Assembly (NCBI RefSeq): GCF_014596565.1 | Contig: NZ_NOIN01000004.1 | Location: 62,001 to 126,000, forward strand | Reading direction: 5' to 3' | From: Pseudomonas sp. PSB18 | Lineage (GTDB): Bacteria > Pseudomonadota > Gammaproteobacteria > Pseudomonadales > Pseudomonadaceae | DNA length: 64,000 nt | Shown: in pieces, positions 45,114 through 55,324 of the stretch | How the letters are laid out: each line of letters begins with the position of its first letter | Numbering within the stretch: position 1 is the first letter of the stretch | Program-made: the position numbers and the translations under genes | The notes under the pieces: model-generated | The model's input: the letters and a program-made list of their open reading frames with translations, nothing else | Told to the model about the DNA's origin: nothing | Databases searched by the model: none

Positions 45114-45784
45114 ATCCGGCCTGGGCGCTGTTGCGTCTGGCCAGCCCGCAGTTGCCCATCGGCGGCTACAGCTATTCCCAAGGACTGGAGATGGCGGTGG
45201 ATAACGGCCAGATCAAAACCGCCGACGACGCGCGCCGATGGATCGGCGATCAATTGCTCCTGAACCTGGCACGTTTCGAAGCGCCCCTGCTGCTCGCTCA
45301 TTGCAGCGCCGCCGCAGCGGACGATTGGGACGCCCTTGGGCAACACTGCGAAGCACACCGCGCCAGTCGGGAGACTCGCGAGCTGTATCAGGAGAGCCGG
45401 CAGATGGGCTATTCGTTGCAGCAACTGCTCGGCGGCCTGCCGGAACTCGACGGTGCCGCCCGACAATTTCTCGAACAACGCAGCGAACCCCACCTGGCCC
45501 TGGGCTGGGCCCTGGCCGCCCGCGCCTGGGACATCACGCCCCAGGACGCGCTCGCCGCCTGGCTGTGGAGCTGGCTGGAAAACCAACTGGCGGTGCTGAT
45601 GAAAACCCTTCCCCTCGGCCAGCAAGCCGCCCAGCGCCTGACCAGCGAACTGCTGCCGCTGCTGCAACAGGCCCAGCACAACGCCTCGAACATCAACCCC
45701 GAGCATCACGGCAGCGCCGCGTTTGGCCTGTCCCTGGCGTGTATGGCCCATGAGCGCCAGTACAGCCGTCTGTTCCGTTCCTAG
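45110..45784 (+). CDS. ureF: Urease accessory protein UreF
   Basis: 224 aa, usual length. It begins MNPAWALLRLASPQLPIGGY, followed by SYSQGLEMAVDNGQI, the UreF signature. It gates GTP hydrolysis by UreG within the UreDFG-urease assembly. Its ATG overlaps ureE by 4 bp and ureG starts 9 bp downstream. Confidence 0.94.
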   Translation: MNPAWALLRLASPQLPIGGYSYSQGLEMAVDNGQIKTADDARRWIGDQLLLNLARFEAPLLLAHCSAAAADDWDALGQHCEAHRASRETRELYQESRQMGYSLQQLLGGLPELDGAARQFLEQRSEPHLALGWALAARAWDITPQDALAAWLWSWLENQLAVLMKTLPLGQQAAQRLTSELLPLLQQAQHNASNINPEHHGSAAFGLSLACMAHERQYSRLFRS

Positions 45785-45793
45785 GAGACCAAC

Positions 45794-46408
45794 ATGAACA
45801 CACAACCCCTGCGCGTCGGCATCGGCGGCCCGGTGGGCTCCGGCAAGACCGCCCTGACCCTGGCCCTGTGCCTGGCCCTGCGCGAGCGCTACAACCTGGC
45901 GGTGGTCACCAACGATATCTACACCCGCGAAGACGCCGACTTCCTGGTCCGCAACGAAGCCCTGGCGCCGGAGCGGATCATCGGTGTCGAAACCGGCGGC
46001 TGCCCACACACGGCCATTCGCGAAGACGCCTCGATCAACCTCGAAGCGGTCGACCAGTTGAACCGGCGCTTCCCGGGGCTGGATCTGATCCTGGTGGAGT
46101 CCGGCGGCGACAACCTCTCGGCAACCTTCAGCCCGGAACTGTCGGACCTGACCCTTTACGTGATCGATGTATCGGCCGGGGACAAATTGCCACGCAAGGG
46201 TGGGCCGGGCATCTGCAAGTCCGACTTGCTGGTGATCAATAAAATCGACCTGGCACCGCTGGTAGGCGCCTCCCTGGAGATGATGGACAGCGACACCCGG
46301 CGGATGCGCAACGGCAAGCCATTCGTGTTCAGCAACCAGAAAACCGGTCAGGGCCTGGACGAGATCATCGCGTTCATCGAGCGCCAGGGCCTGCTGACAG
46401 CTGCCTGA
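45794..46408 (+). CDS. ureG: Urease accessory GTPase UreG
   Basis: 204 aa. P-loop [12 protein letters not shown], the metal-binding CPH motif in [34 protein letters not shown], and the guanine-specificity motif NKID are all present. It hydrolyses GTP to power nickel insertion. AGGAGACCAAC precedes the ATG. Confidence 0.97.
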   Translation: MNTQPLRVGIGGPVGSGKTALTLALCLALRERYNLAVVTNDIYTREDADFLVRNEALAPERIIGVETGGCPHTAIREDASINLEAVDQLNRRFPGLDLILVESGGDNLSATFSPELSDLTLYVIDVSAGDKLPRKGGPGICKSDLLVINKIDLAPLVGASLEMMDSDTRRMRNGKPFVFSNQKTGQGLDEIIAFIERQGLLTAA

Positions 46409-46439
46409 TTTTTCGAACGTTCAACAAGGAAGCCTTTTC

Positions 46440-47012
46440 ATGACACTCAAACGTATTCTCGGCACCCTCGCTCTGCTGCTGGCCCCGACCCTGGTCTTCG
46501 CCCACCCCGGCCATGGCGACAATGGCCTGATCGCCGGCCTCGGGCACCCTATCGGCGGCCTGGATCACCTGCTCGCCATGCTCGCGGTCGGCTTGTGGGC
46601 GGCACAACAACAAGGCACCGCACGCTGGGCGCTGCCCTGCACGTTCATCGGCACGATGCTGATCGGCGGCTTGTTCGGCTTCGAAGGCCTGCAACTGCCG
46701 GCACTGGAAAGCGGGATTGCCGCCTCGGTGCTGGCCCTGGGCCTGGCGGTGGCGCTGGCCGTGCGTCCGCCATTGAGCCTGGCGGTTGCCTCGACGGCAT
46801 TGTTTGCGCTGTTCCATGGCGTGGCCCACGGGCTGGAGTTGCCGGACATGTCGAGCCCATGGGCTTATGCGGCCGGGTTCGTCGCTGCGACGGCGGCGCT
46901 GCATGGCGCAGGTTTCGCCCTGGTTCGTGCGCTGCCGCGAGCCGCAGCGCCTTTGGTGCGGCTGGCGGGGGCGGTTTCGGCGGGGGTTGGTGTCTGGTTG
47001 TTGGCAGGTTGA
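46440..47012 (+). CDS. ureJ: HupE/UreJ family nickel transporter
   Basis: 190 aa. A signal-like N-terminus (LALLLAPTLVFAHPGHGDNG) contributes the conserved HPGHGD metal motif. GHPIGGLDHLLAMLAVGLWA and LFALFHGVAHGLELP are the other HupE/UreJ motifs, and about six hydrophobic segments follow. It probably brings Ni2+ in for urease. It lies 31 bp after ureG. Confidence 0.92.
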   Translation: MTLKRILGTLALLLAPTLVFAHPGHGDNGLIAGLGHPIGGLDHLLAMLAVGLWAAQQQGTARWALPCTFIGTMLIGGLFGFEGLQLPALESGIAASVLALGLAVALAVRPPLSLAVASTALFALFHGVAHGLELPDMSSPWAYAAGFVAATAALHGAGFALVRALPRAAAPLVRLAGAVSAGVGVWLLAG

Positions 47013-47035
47013 TGTATTAGTGCCTGTACGGGCCT

Positions 47036-47108
47036 CATCGCGAGCAGGCTCGCTCCCACAGTTGATGGACGTACGCCGTCCATGTGGGAGCGAGCCTGTT
47101 CGCGATGG
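47036..47108. repeat. REP pair after ureJ
   Basis: An inverted unit at 47036-47062 precedes a forward unit at 47082-47108. The loop between them holds a further dyad, ATGGACG...CGTCCAT. Confidence 0.83.
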
Positions 47109-47190
47109 CAGACTTGCAAGCGTTACCTATCTGAAGTCGGTCACTCTGCTACCATGTCGCGCATCGCCCCTGCCGTGACGACGTCCGCCC

Positions 47191-48324
47191 ATGCCCGATG
47201 CTTCCCGCCCCGCTCCTTCGCCTGAATTGATCGCCCTGTTCGCAACGGTGCGCCAGCATTTTCACCAGGTGATCGTGCCCATGTGGCAGGGCCCGGGCTG
47301 GAATGCCGAGCTGGCACTGCCCTATGAATCCCTGGATGCCACACACACGCCGCTGCCGCCCCAGCGCTACCGCGCGATGGCCTGCGCCAGACAGCTGTAT
47401 GTGTTCGCCAGTCTGATCGGCGAAGTGCCAGGGGCCGAAGAACGGGCCGCGGCGCTGTTCCGCTCGCTGCAGCGGCACTTCCACGATGCCGAACACGGCG
47501 GCTGGTTCTACAGCATCGACCCGCAAGGCACCCCGCTGGACACTGGCAAGGATCTCTACACCCACGCCTTCATCCTGTTCGCCTGCGCTCATTACTGGGG
47601 CAAGGTTCGCGAGCCGTTGGTGGAGTCGGTGCTCAACGCCGCCCTGGAAGTCATTGCCCGGCGCTTTGCCATGGGCGACGGCCTCTACGAGGCCAGCCTC
47701 AGGCGCGATTGGTCAACGCTCGGATCCGGCCCGTTGCAGAACCCCCTGATGCACCTGGCCGAAGCTTTCCTCGCCACCCTCTCGGTTCGCGAAGACGCCA
47801 GCGTTCGCCAGGCATTGCTGAGCCTGTGTGATGGGATGTTCAAGCGTTTCACTGAGCCGAAACTGGGCGTGATGATGGAGAAACCGCTCAAGGCTGTGGA
47901 TAACTGGTTTGAGCCGGGACACCAGTTCGAGTGGTATTTCCTGCTGGCCTCGTCGCCCCTGCTGCAGGGCAGCAAATTGCATGCTGCCCTGGAACAAAGT
48001 TTCGGCTATACCGAGCAACAAGGTGTGAACCCGCAGTCCGGCGCGGTGTGCGCCATGCTGGGCCCGGCGCCGGACGCTGTCGCGCGCGACGCCACCCAGC
48101 GCATCTGGGCCCAGGCCGAGTATCTGCGCGCCCTCACCCTGCGCCCGGGAAGCCAGGACGTGTTGCTGCGTCAGCTACAGGCTCTGCAACAGCATTTCCT
48201 GCATGCCAAGGGGTGGAACGAATGCCTTGATGCCGATGGCCTCGTCAGTCGTCGGGACATGCCCTCCACAACCCCCTATCACCTGATGACGAGCTATCGC
48301 GGATTGGCCGATTACCTGGGCTGA
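47191..48324 (+). CDS. AGE-family epimerase/isomerase
   Basis: 377 aa, an (alpha/alpha)6-barrel enzyme of the N-acylglucosamine 2-epimerase / mannose isomerase superfamily. Motifs: RAMACARQLYVFASL, HFHDAEHGGWFYSIDPQG, DLYTHAFILFACAHY and WFEPGHQFEWYFLLA, the last two with the catalytic-type histidines. It most resembles sugar isomerases acting on free hexoses (e.g. D-mannose to D-fructose), but the substrate is not certain. It stands alone. Confidence 0.85.
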   Translation: MPDASRPAPSPELIALFATVRQHFHQVIVPMWQGPGWNAELALPYESLDATHTPLPPQRYRAMACARQLYVFASLIGEVPGAEERAAALFRSLQRHFHDAEHGGWFYSIDPQGTPLDTGKDLYTHAFILFACAHYWGKVREPLVESVLNAALEVIARRFAMGDGLYEASLRRDWSTLGSGPLQNPLMHLAEAFLATLSVREDASVRQALLSLCDGMFKRFTEPKLGVMMEKPLKAVDNWFEPGHQFEWYFLLASSPLLQGSKLHAALEQSFGYTEQQGVNPQSGAVCAMLGPAPDAVARDATQRIWAQAEYLRALTLRPGSQDVLLRQLQALQQHFLHAKGWNECLDADGLVSRRDMPSTTPYHLMTSYRGLADYLG

Positions 48325-48336
48325 CCGGTCGATTGC

Positions 48337-48438
48337 TATCGCGGGCAAGCCTTGCTCCCACAGGTTCGAGTCATTCCCGGAGCAAAGTATGTTCCCACGG
48401 TACTGAGCTTTCCGTGGGAGCAAGGCTTGCCCGCGATG
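48337..48438. repeat. REP pair between AGE epimerase and SDR
   Basis: Units at 48337-48363 and 48413-48438, of the GCAAGGCTTGCCCGC subtype. A degenerate half-unit (GGAGCAAAGTATGTTCCCAC) lies between them. Confidence 0.8.
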
Positions 48439-48453
48439 AACGATAACGCGGTC

Positions 48454-49221
48454 CTATCCCTTGTTATTTCTCTCAATGGCAAATCCGGCCCAGGTCTGGC
48501 TTACCGGCATCAGTTCCAGGCTGTTGATGTTGATATGCGCTGGCGTGTTGAGCACCCAATAAATCGTTTCGGCAATGTCCTGCGGCTGGATCGGCTCGGC
48601 CCCGGCATAGGTCGCGTTGTAGCGCTCCTGATCACCGCCGAAGCGCACCAGTGAGAACTCGCTCTCACACAGGCCAGGCTCGATGTTGCTGACCCGCACA
48701 CCGGTACCTTGCAGGTCGCAACGCAGGTTCAGCGAGAACTGTTTGACGAACGCCTTGGTCGCGCCATACACGTGGCTACCCGGATACGGGTAGTTGCCGG
48801 CGATGGAACCCAGGTTGATGATCCCTGCGCCACGGCCGTGGGCAATCAGGCGCGGCAGCAGCAGGCGCGTGCTGTAGAGCAGCCCCTTGACGTTGGTGTC
48901 GACCATGGTGTCCCAGTCATCGAGATCGCACTTGGGCGCCGGATCGACCCCCAGGGCCAGTCCAGCGTTGTTGATCAAGCCACGCAATGTAGCGAAGGAC
49001 GGCGGCAGGTTGGCGATGGCCTCCTCCATGGCCTTGCGGTCACGCACATCCAATACCAGACCATGGACTTCAGTCTGTTTCGACAGCTCGGCACACAGCG
49101 CATTGAGGCGCTCTTCACGGCGTCCGGTCAGCACCAGTTTCCAACCGGCCTCGGCAAAACGACGGGCACAGGCTTCACCAAATCCGGACGTCGCCCCGGT
49201 GATAAACAGGGTATTGGACAT
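48454..49221 (-). CDS. Short-chain dehydrogenase, YdfG type
   Basis: 255 aa from the ATG at 49221 (AAGGAG upstream); an adjacent ATG at 49224 is equally usable. Cofactor motif TGATSGFGEACARRFAEAG with an Arg pair after strand 2 (LTGRREERL) suggests NADP. NNAGLAL, the catalytic Ser in INLGSIAGNYPY and YGATK complete the SDR set. E. coli YdfG oxidises 3-hydroxy acids such as serine and 3-hydroxypropionate; that substrate is likely but not proven here. Confidence 0.9.
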   Translation of the reverse strand: MSNTLFITGATSGFGEACARRFAEAGWKLVLTGRREERLNALCAELSKQTEVHGLVLDVRDRKAMEEAIANLPPSFATLRGLINNAGLALGVDPAPKCDLDDWDTMVDTNVKGLLYSTRLLLPRLIAHGRGAGIINLGSIAGNYPYPGSHVYGATKAFVKQFSLNLRCDLQGTGVRVSNIEPGLCESEFSLVRFGGDQERYNATYAGAEPIQPQDIAETIYWVLNTPAHININSLELMPVSQTWAGFAIERNNKG

Positions 49222-49398
49222 CATGTTCTCCTTGATTGGGCTTGAGACAGCCATTGAATGGGATCGGCCACAGCATGCCCGGCCCGACAGCGAGCGGCAA
49301 CTGCCCACCGTGGATGTTGATCCGGGCGGGATTGATCATAAAACGATCAAACGGCGCCAACCCTTGCAGGGTAAGGGCTACAGCCTGTTGCCCGCACC

Positions 49399-49441
49399 TT
49401 ATCCACAGGCACGTCCACAGTAATCGGGGGCAAGTGAAAAC
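49399..49441 (+). repeat. 43-bp DnaA-box element, copy 1
   Basis: It starts TTATCCACAGGC and ends CAAGTGAAAAC. It aligns without gaps to 49774-49816 at 34 of 43 positions. A shorter relative (22 bp) is at 49618-49639. Confidence 0.65.
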
Positions 49442-49617
49442 ACCCCAGGCCGCTGTGCGTAAGGCTTTGCGAGGCATCTGGAAAATTTTTTCCCTTGACC
49501 CTGCATGTGAGCTTGTGCAGATCGGATTCTCTGCTATAAGCCACGGTCCATGGGGCGATGGCTCGAAGCCAGCAACCACGGCCCTCAGAGCGGTCTTTCC
49601 AGAGTTTAATCACAGAC

Positions 49618-49639
49618 TTATCCACAGGCTTGCCCACAG
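49618..49639 (+). repeat. DnaA-box element, short copy
   Basis: TTATCCACAGGC followed by TTGCCCACAG repeats the first half of the 43-bp element, including both CCACAG hexamers. Confidence 0.6.
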
Positions 49640-49773
49640 ATTTCCAAGCCTGTTCCAGCGCTCATAAAAGGGTTGACAACCTCCACTCATGCTTGCCTGA
49701 AAACGCCTGTTCAAAAAACGATCACCGCTCTGCAAGCCACGTATTTAAAGGCGTGCAGCCAGCTACTCCCACG

Positions 49774-49816
49774 TTACCCACAGCCGGCTCCACAGCAAAC
49801 GGGGACAAGTCAAAAC
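49774..49816 (+). repeat. 43-bp DnaA-box element, copy 2
   Basis: It starts TTACCCACAGCC and ends CAAGTCAAAAC. Same length and layout as 49399-49441, with nine substitutions. An inverted TTGTGGA/TCCACAA dyad lies 50 bp downstream (49867-49886). Confidence 0.65.
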
Positions 49817-49908
49817 CGTGACAAAACAACTATTTGCGGCGACTTTATGTCGCGGTTTGGCAAGGGTTGTGGATTGTTGTCCACAATTCTTGCGCCACAT
49901 CAATTTCC

Positions 49909-50000
49909 CTGTGGGAGCGAGCCTGCTCGCGATAGCGGTGGATCAGGCACAGAGATGCCGACTGTTTCATCGCTATCGCGAGCAGGCTCGCTCCCACAGG
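49909..50000. repeat. REP pair downstream of livF
   Basis: Units at 49909-49938 and 49970-50000, GCCTGCTCGC type, face each other. Confidence 0.88.
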
Positions 50001-50024
50001 GGTTGGTGGGGTTCTCAAGGCAAT

Positions 50025-50051
50025 AAAAAACCGGCGATCACTCGCCGGTTT
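50025..50051 (-). terminator. Rho-independent terminator of the liv operon
   Basis: A perfect 10-bp stem (AAACCGGCGA / TCGCCGGTTT) with a 4-nt loop. On the minus strand it is followed by a run of T. It begins about 20 bp after the livF stop. Confidence 0.9.
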
Positions 50052-50070
50052 CTTTGTTGCCCTATCGGCG

Positions 50071-50787
50071 TCAGTGCCCGCCCAGATACGCGTTGCGCAC
50101 CTCTTCGTTGGCGAGCAGTTCCTTGCCGGTACCGGTCAGGCGGATTTCGCCGTTGACCATCACATAGGCCCGGTCCGACAACCTGAGGGCGTGGTTGGCG
50201 TTCTGTTCCACCAGGAAGATGGTCATCCCGGTGGACGCCAGTTCCCGCAGGGTGGCGAAGATCTGTTTCACCACGATCGGCGCCAGCCCCAGGCTCGGCT
50301 CATCGAGCAGCAACAACTTCGGCCGGCTCATCAACGCCCGGGCAATGGCGAGCATTTGCTGCTCGCCACCGGACATGGTCATGGCCCGCTGGTTGCGCCG
50401 CTCCTTGAGCCGCGGGAACAGCTCGAACATGCGCTGCATGTCTTCGCTGGCGTATTTGTCGCCGATAGGGATGGTCCCCATCAACAGGTTCTCCTCGACG
50501 GTCATGTCGGGGAACACCCGCCGGCCTTCCGGCGACTGGGCGATGCCGTTGGAGGCGATGTAGTGGGAGGATTTGTGGGTGATGTCCACACCCTGGTAGA
50601 TGATCTGCCCACTGGCTGCGCGCGGCTGGCCGAAGATCGACATCAGCAGCGTGGACTTGCCGGCGCCATTGGAGCCGATCAGGCTCACCGTCTCGCCTTC
50701 GCCAATCTGCATCGAGACTTTCTTCAGGGCCTGGATCGGCCCGTAGAACACGTCCAGTTCCTTGAGTTCGAGGATCGGTCCACTCAT
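50071..50787 (-). CDS. livF: Branched-chain amino-acid-type ABC ATPase LivF
   Basis: 238 aa. Walker A GSNGAGKSTLLMSI, signature MSGGEQQMLAIARALM and Walker B LLLLDEPSLGLAPI identify LivF. GRRVFPDMTVEENLLMG is also typical. Its ATG overlaps the livG stop. It is the last gene of the five-gene minus-strand operon and is followed by a strong terminator. Confidence 0.95.
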   Translation of the reverse strand: MSGPILELKELDVFYGPIQALKKVSMQIGEGETVSLIGSNGAGKSTLLMSIFGQPRAASGQIIYQGVDITHKSSHYIASNGIAQSPEGRRVFPDMTVEENLLMGTIPIGDKYASEDMQRMFELFPRLKERRNQRAMTMSGGEQQMLAIARALMSRPKLLLLDEPSLGLAPIVVKQIFATLRELASTGMTIFLVEQNANHALRLSDRAYVMVNGEIRLTGTGKELLANEEVRNAYLGGH

Positions 50788-51656
50788 ACCAGTTCCTCTT
50801 CATCGGCACCCAGGTAGGCCGCGATCACCTTCGGATCGTTGCGAATCGCCTCCGGACCGCCCTCGGCGATCACGTTGCCGTGGTCCAGCACCACGATGTG
50901 GTCGGAAATGCTCATTACCATGCCCATGTCGTGTTCGATCAGCACCACGGTCAGATCGTGCTCGTCACGCAGCAGCCGGATCATCGCGCTCAGCGCTTCG
51001 GTTTCCTGAGGGTTGAGGCCCGCGGCCGGTTCGTCGAGGCAGATGACCTGCGGACGGGTGCACATGGCCCGGGCAATTTCCAGGCGGCGCTGCTGGCCAT
51101 AGGAAAGCTCACCCGCCAAGCGGTTGGCACAGTCGACCAGGTCCACGACCTCCAGCCAGTAGAAAGCATGATCCAGCGCGTCGCTTTCGGCCTTGCGATA
51201 CCCCTTGGTGTTGAGGATGCCGGCCACCAGGCTGCGGTTGACCCACATGTGCTGGGCCACCAGGAGGTTTTCCAGCACCGACATTTCCCGGAACAGACGA
51301 ATGTTCTGGAAGGTGCGCGCCAGGCCGGCACGGTTCACCAGGTGGGTACCGCCGAACATCTTGTAGTACAGCCGACTGGCAAAGGATTTCGGCGAGACGA
51401 AGTCGGTGGGACGAAACGCTTCGCCCAACAGCTTGATGACATTGGTCCGCTCGCCGCGCACGTTGAGCTCGATCTTGCCGCCCGAGGCCTTGTAGAAGCC
51501 GGTCAGGCAGTTGAACACCGTGGTCTTGCCTGCGCCATTGGGGCCGATCAGGGCGAAGATCGAGTTGCGCTTGACCTGCAGGCTGACGTCGCTGAGGGCC
51601 TTGATGCCACCGAATTGCATCATCAGGTTTTCGACCTGGAGTACGACTTCACTCAT
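50784..51656 (-). CDS. livG: Branched-chain amino-acid-type ABC ATPase LivG
   Basis: 290 aa from the ATG at 51656, chosen because GGAGG lies 8 nt upstream; an ATG at 51674 lies further inside livM. Walker A GPNGAGKTTVFNCLTGFY, the LivG-specific AGLARTFQNIRLFREMSV, signature LSYGQQRRLEIARAM and Walker B ICLDEPAAGLNP are all present. It pairs with LivF. Confidence 0.95.
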   Translation of the reverse strand: MSEVVLQVENLMMQFGGIKALSDVSLQVKRNSIFALIGPNGAGKTTVFNCLTGFYKASGGKIELNVRGERTNVIKLLGEAFRPTDFVSPKSFASRLYYKMFGGTHLVNRAGLARTFQNIRLFREMSVLENLLVAQHMWVNRSLVAGILNTKGYRKAESDALDHAFYWLEVVDLVDCANRLAGELSYGQQRRLEIARAMCTRPQVICLDEPAAGLNPQETEALSAMIRLLRDEHDLTVVLIEHDMGMVMSISDHIVVLDHGNVIAEGGPEAIRNDPKVIAAYLGADEEELV

Positions 51657-52953
51657 GGCGCTGCCCTCCGTCATGCGCTAAGGCACCTTTACGCGGCTTC
51701 ACACCCGTACGGCTGATGCGGATCAGGCCGCGAGGTCGCCAGATCATCATCAACACCATCAGTACGCCGAACAGCAGCACGCGGTATTCGGAAAAGCTGC
51801 GCAGCAGCTCTGGCGTAATGGTGAGCACGAACGCCGCGATCACCACGCCCACCGTCGAGCCCATGCCGCCCAGGACCACGATCGCCAGGATCAGCGCCGA
51901 CTCGAAGAACGTGAACGACGATGGGTTGACGAACCCTTGATAGCTGGCGAAGAACACCCCGGCCAGGCCGGCGGTGGATGCACCGAGGGTGAATGCCGAC
52001 AGCTTGACCAGTACGTGGTTAAGGCCCATGGAACGGCAGGCGATCTCGTCTTCGCGCAGGGCTTCCCAGGCGCGTCCGACCGGCATGCGGGTCAACCTGT
52101 GCTTGATGTAGAGCACCAGCAGCACAACGATGAACAACACGATGTAGATGAACAGGAATTTCAGGTTCGGGTTGTAGTCGATGCCGAAGAACTCGTGGAA
52201 CGGCACGCCTCCATCCTTGGCCTTGCGACCGAACTCCAGACCGAGGAAGGTCGGCGATGGCACGGGCATGCCGTTCGGCCCGCCGGTGAACGACAGCCAG
52301 TTATTGAGTACCAACCGGATGATTTCACCGAAGCCCAGGGTCACGATCGCCAGGTAGTCACCGTGCATTCGCAACACGGGGAAGCCCAATATGCATCCCG
52401 CCAGCGCTGCCGCGAGCGCCGCCAGTGGCAGCACGGTCCAGAAACCCAGCCCCAGGTACTGATAACCCAGCGCCAGGCCATAGGCGCCGATGGCGTAGAA
52501 CGCCACGTAACCCAGGTCGAGCAGGCCCGCCAGGCCGACCACGATGTTCAGGCCCAGGCCGAGCAGCACGTAGATCAGCCCGAGGATGACCACCGTGAGC
52601 ACGTATTTGTTGGCGAAAAACGGAAAGACGATGGCGATCACGATCAGCGCCGGGATGATCCAGCGCAGGCGCGACTTGTAGTCCGGTGGCAGGACGTGCA
52701 CGCCGGAACCGGGGCTTTCGAAGCCCTGGAGCACCTTCAGGCCCTTGGACGTTTGCAGGAACAGGCTCAAGGCAAAACGCCCGACCATCACGATCGCCAC
52801 CAGCCAGCCGACGCGGGCCGGTTGCAGGTTGAAGCTGTAGCCGTCGAGCACCACGCCGACAATCGGCCCGAACACGATCAGCGAGATCAGGCCCGCCAGG
52901 ATCGCGTCGATGACGCTCTGTTTGATATCAATCGGTTTATTGGCAGCAGACAT
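51649..52953 (-). CDS. livM: Branched-chain amino-acid-type ABC permease LivM
   Basis: 434 aa with about ten membrane segments and a longer N-terminal region than UrtC. LGLGLNIVVGLAGLLDLGYV, RMHGDYLAIVTLGFGEIIRL and NNWLSFTGGPNGMP are family motifs, and EALREDEIACRSMGLN is the ATPase-coupling loop. The C-terminus is cytoplasmic and basic. livG starts 8 bp before its stop. Confidence 0.94.
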   Translation of the reverse strand: MSAANKPIDIKQSVIDAILAGLISLIVFGPIVGVVLDGYSFNLQPARVGWLVAIVMVGRFALSLFLQTSKGLKVLQGFESPGSGVHVLPPDYKSRLRWIIPALIVIAIVFPFFANKYVLTVVILGLIYVLLGLGLNIVVGLAGLLDLGYVAFYAIGAYGLALGYQYLGLGFWTVLPLAALAAALAGCILGFPVLRMHGDYLAIVTLGFGEIIRLVLNNWLSFTGGPNGMPVPSPTFLGLEFGRKAKDGGVPFHEFFGIDYNPNLKFLFIYIVLFIVVLLVLYIKHRLTRMPVGRAWEALREDEIACRSMGLNHVLVKLSAFTLGASTAGLAGVFFASYQGFVNPSSFTFFESALILAIVVLGGMGSTVGVVIAAFVLTITPELLRSFSEYRVLLFGVLMVLMMIWRPRGLIRISRTGVKPRKGALAHDGGQRHE

Positions 52954-52956
52954 TAC

Positions 52957-53871
<915 letters not shown>

Positions 53872-54000
53872 AACGCAATCTCACGCATTTGAAAGACTGC
53901 ACGCACACCGCAGCGACGGACCGGGGTTCAGCCGCCGAGGCTACACGGAGGGCGCACAGCTTTCGGGAGAAAAAGGCAGGTACTGCATGGACGCGAGGAA

Positions 54001-54028
54001 CTGCCCGGCACCCAGGGGCGCCAGGCAG
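54001..54028 (-). terminator. Intercistronic hairpin between livJ and livH
   Basis: CTGCCTGGCGCCC pairs with GGGTGCCGGGCAG with two G-T wobbles, 14 nt after the livJ stop. No T-tract follows on the minus strand, so it probably stabilises the livJ mRNA or gives partial termination. Confidence 0.5.
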
Positions 54029-54042
54029 ATCAACCGCTCATG

Positions 54043-55179
54043 TCACTTCTGTTTTTCCAACTGATGGTATTTGCCGTCCTTGTCCCACTGGTAGACCACG
54101 TAGTCGGAGATCTTCAGGTCGCCCTTCTTGTCCCATTCCTTCTTGCCCATCACGGTCTGGACCGGGTTGCTCTTGAGCCACTCGGCCGCGGCGTCGGTCT
54201 TGCTCGACTTGGCACCGTTGAAAGCGGCCGCCAGGGTCTGGACGGAAGCGTAGGCATACAGGGTGTAGCCTTCCGGCTCGGTACCCTTGGCACGGAATGC
54301 GTCTACCACGGACTTGCTGTCCGGCAGCAGGCGTGGGTCGGCACCGAAGGTCATGTACACGCCATCGACGTATTGCGCGCCGCCGGCGGTGGTCACCAGT
54401 TCGTCGGTCACGATGCCGTCGTCGGACATGAATTTCACGTCCTTGAGGCCTTGCTCACGCAGTTGGCGAACCAGCGGGCCGGCTTCCGGGTGCAGGCCAC
54501 CGAAGTAGACCACGTCGGCACCAGCGGCACGGATCTTGGTGACCACGGCGCTGAAGTCTTTCTCGCCACGGGTCAGGCCTTCGTACAGCACCGGGGTCAC
54601 GCCACGCTTGGTCAGTTGCGCCTTGGTGGCATCCGCCAGGCCCTGGCCATAGGTGTCCTTGTCATGCAGCACCACGACTTTCTTGCCCTTGAGCACGTCG
54701 ACAATGTAGTCGCCGGCGACAATGCCCTGCTGGTCGTCACGACCGCACATGCGGAACATTGCGTTCAGGCCACGCTCGGTGACAGCCGGGTTGGTGGAAC
54801 CTGGGGTGATGGCCATGATATCGGCGTCACCATAGACCTCGGAGGCCGGGATGGTCGACGAGGAGCAGAAGTGACCGACCACGGCATTTACCTTGTCCTG
54901 GTCGACAAAACGGTTGGCCACGGCCACGGCCTGCTTCGGCTCGCAGGCGTCGTCACCTTTCACCAGCACGATCTTCTCGCCGTTCACGCCGCCCTTGGCG
55001 TTGATTTCGTCCGCTGCCGCCTGCGCCCCTTTCATGTACTGCTCGCCAAACGCTGCGTTGGCGCCGGTCATGGGACCCGCTACACCGATCTTGAAGTCAG
55101 CATGGGCAAACGCGGAAACACCCATCGCTGCGGTAACGGCGAGGGCCAGAAAGCCTTTCTTGTAAAACGTCTGGGACAT
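54043..55179 (-). CDS. livJ: Periplasmic amino-acid-binding protein (LivJ/BraC type)
   Basis: 378 aa from the ATG at 55179 (GGAG 10 nt upstream). The signal peptide is FLALAVTAAMGVSAFAHA. The type I Leu/Ile/Val-binding fold is clear: FKIGVAGPMTGANAAFGEQY, VVGHFCSSSTIPASEVYGDA and VVYFGGLHPEAGPLVRQLRE. The ligand may be a branched-chain or another aliphatic amino acid. Adjacency to the lysine/pipecolate genes amaA and amaB leaves room for a different substrate. A sigma-54-type promoter and a repeat array lie upstream. Confidence 0.92.
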   Translation of the reverse strand: MSQTFYKKGFLALAVTAAMGVSAFAHADFKIGVAGPMTGANAAFGEQYMKGAQAAADEINAKGGVNGEKIVLVKGDDACEPKQAVAVANRFVDQDKVNAVVGHFCSSSTIPASEVYGDADIMAITPGSTNPAVTERGLNAMFRMCGRDDQQGIVAGDYIVDVLKGKKVVVLHDKDTYGQGLADATKAQLTKRGVTPVLYEGLTRGEKDFSAVVTKIRAAGADVVYFGGLHPEAGPLVRQLREQGLKDVKFMSDDGIVTDELVTTAGGAQYVDGVYMTFGADPRLLPDSKSVVDAFRAKGTEPEGYTLYAYASVQTLAAAFNGAKSSKTDAAAEWLKSNPVQTVMGKKEWDKKGDLKISDYVVYQWDKDGKYHQLEKQK

Positions 55180-55236
55180 GAGGTGGTGCTCCAAGGTTTT
55201 TTTTAGTTGGCACTGCGACTTCACTGAAAAGCTCAG

Positions 55237-55252
55237 AGCAAGGGCCGTGCCA
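55237..55252 (-). promoter_or_regulatory. Sigma-54 promoter of livJ
   Basis: On the minus strand TGGCACGGCCCTTGCT has GG and GC exactly 10 nt apart and is a near-perfect match to TGGCACG-N4-TTGCW. It lies 58 bp before the livJ ATG. Confidence 0.8.
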
Positions 55253-55324
55253 TCGGTTTTTTATTCTGAAAAAAGTCGCTGCTTTATTGTTATTTCGACT
55301 GTTTCGGGCCCTTTTTCACAGGGC

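Larger units (their letters stand above)
49222..50070. other. 849-bp gene-free stretch with DnaA-box-like repeats
   Basis: No credible gene lies here. It contains two TTATCCACA sequences (49399-49407 and 49618-49626), a TTACCCACA (49774-49782), a dyad TTGTGGA...TCCACAA (49867-49886), a REP pair (49909-50000) and the liv operon terminator. Confidence 0.7.
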
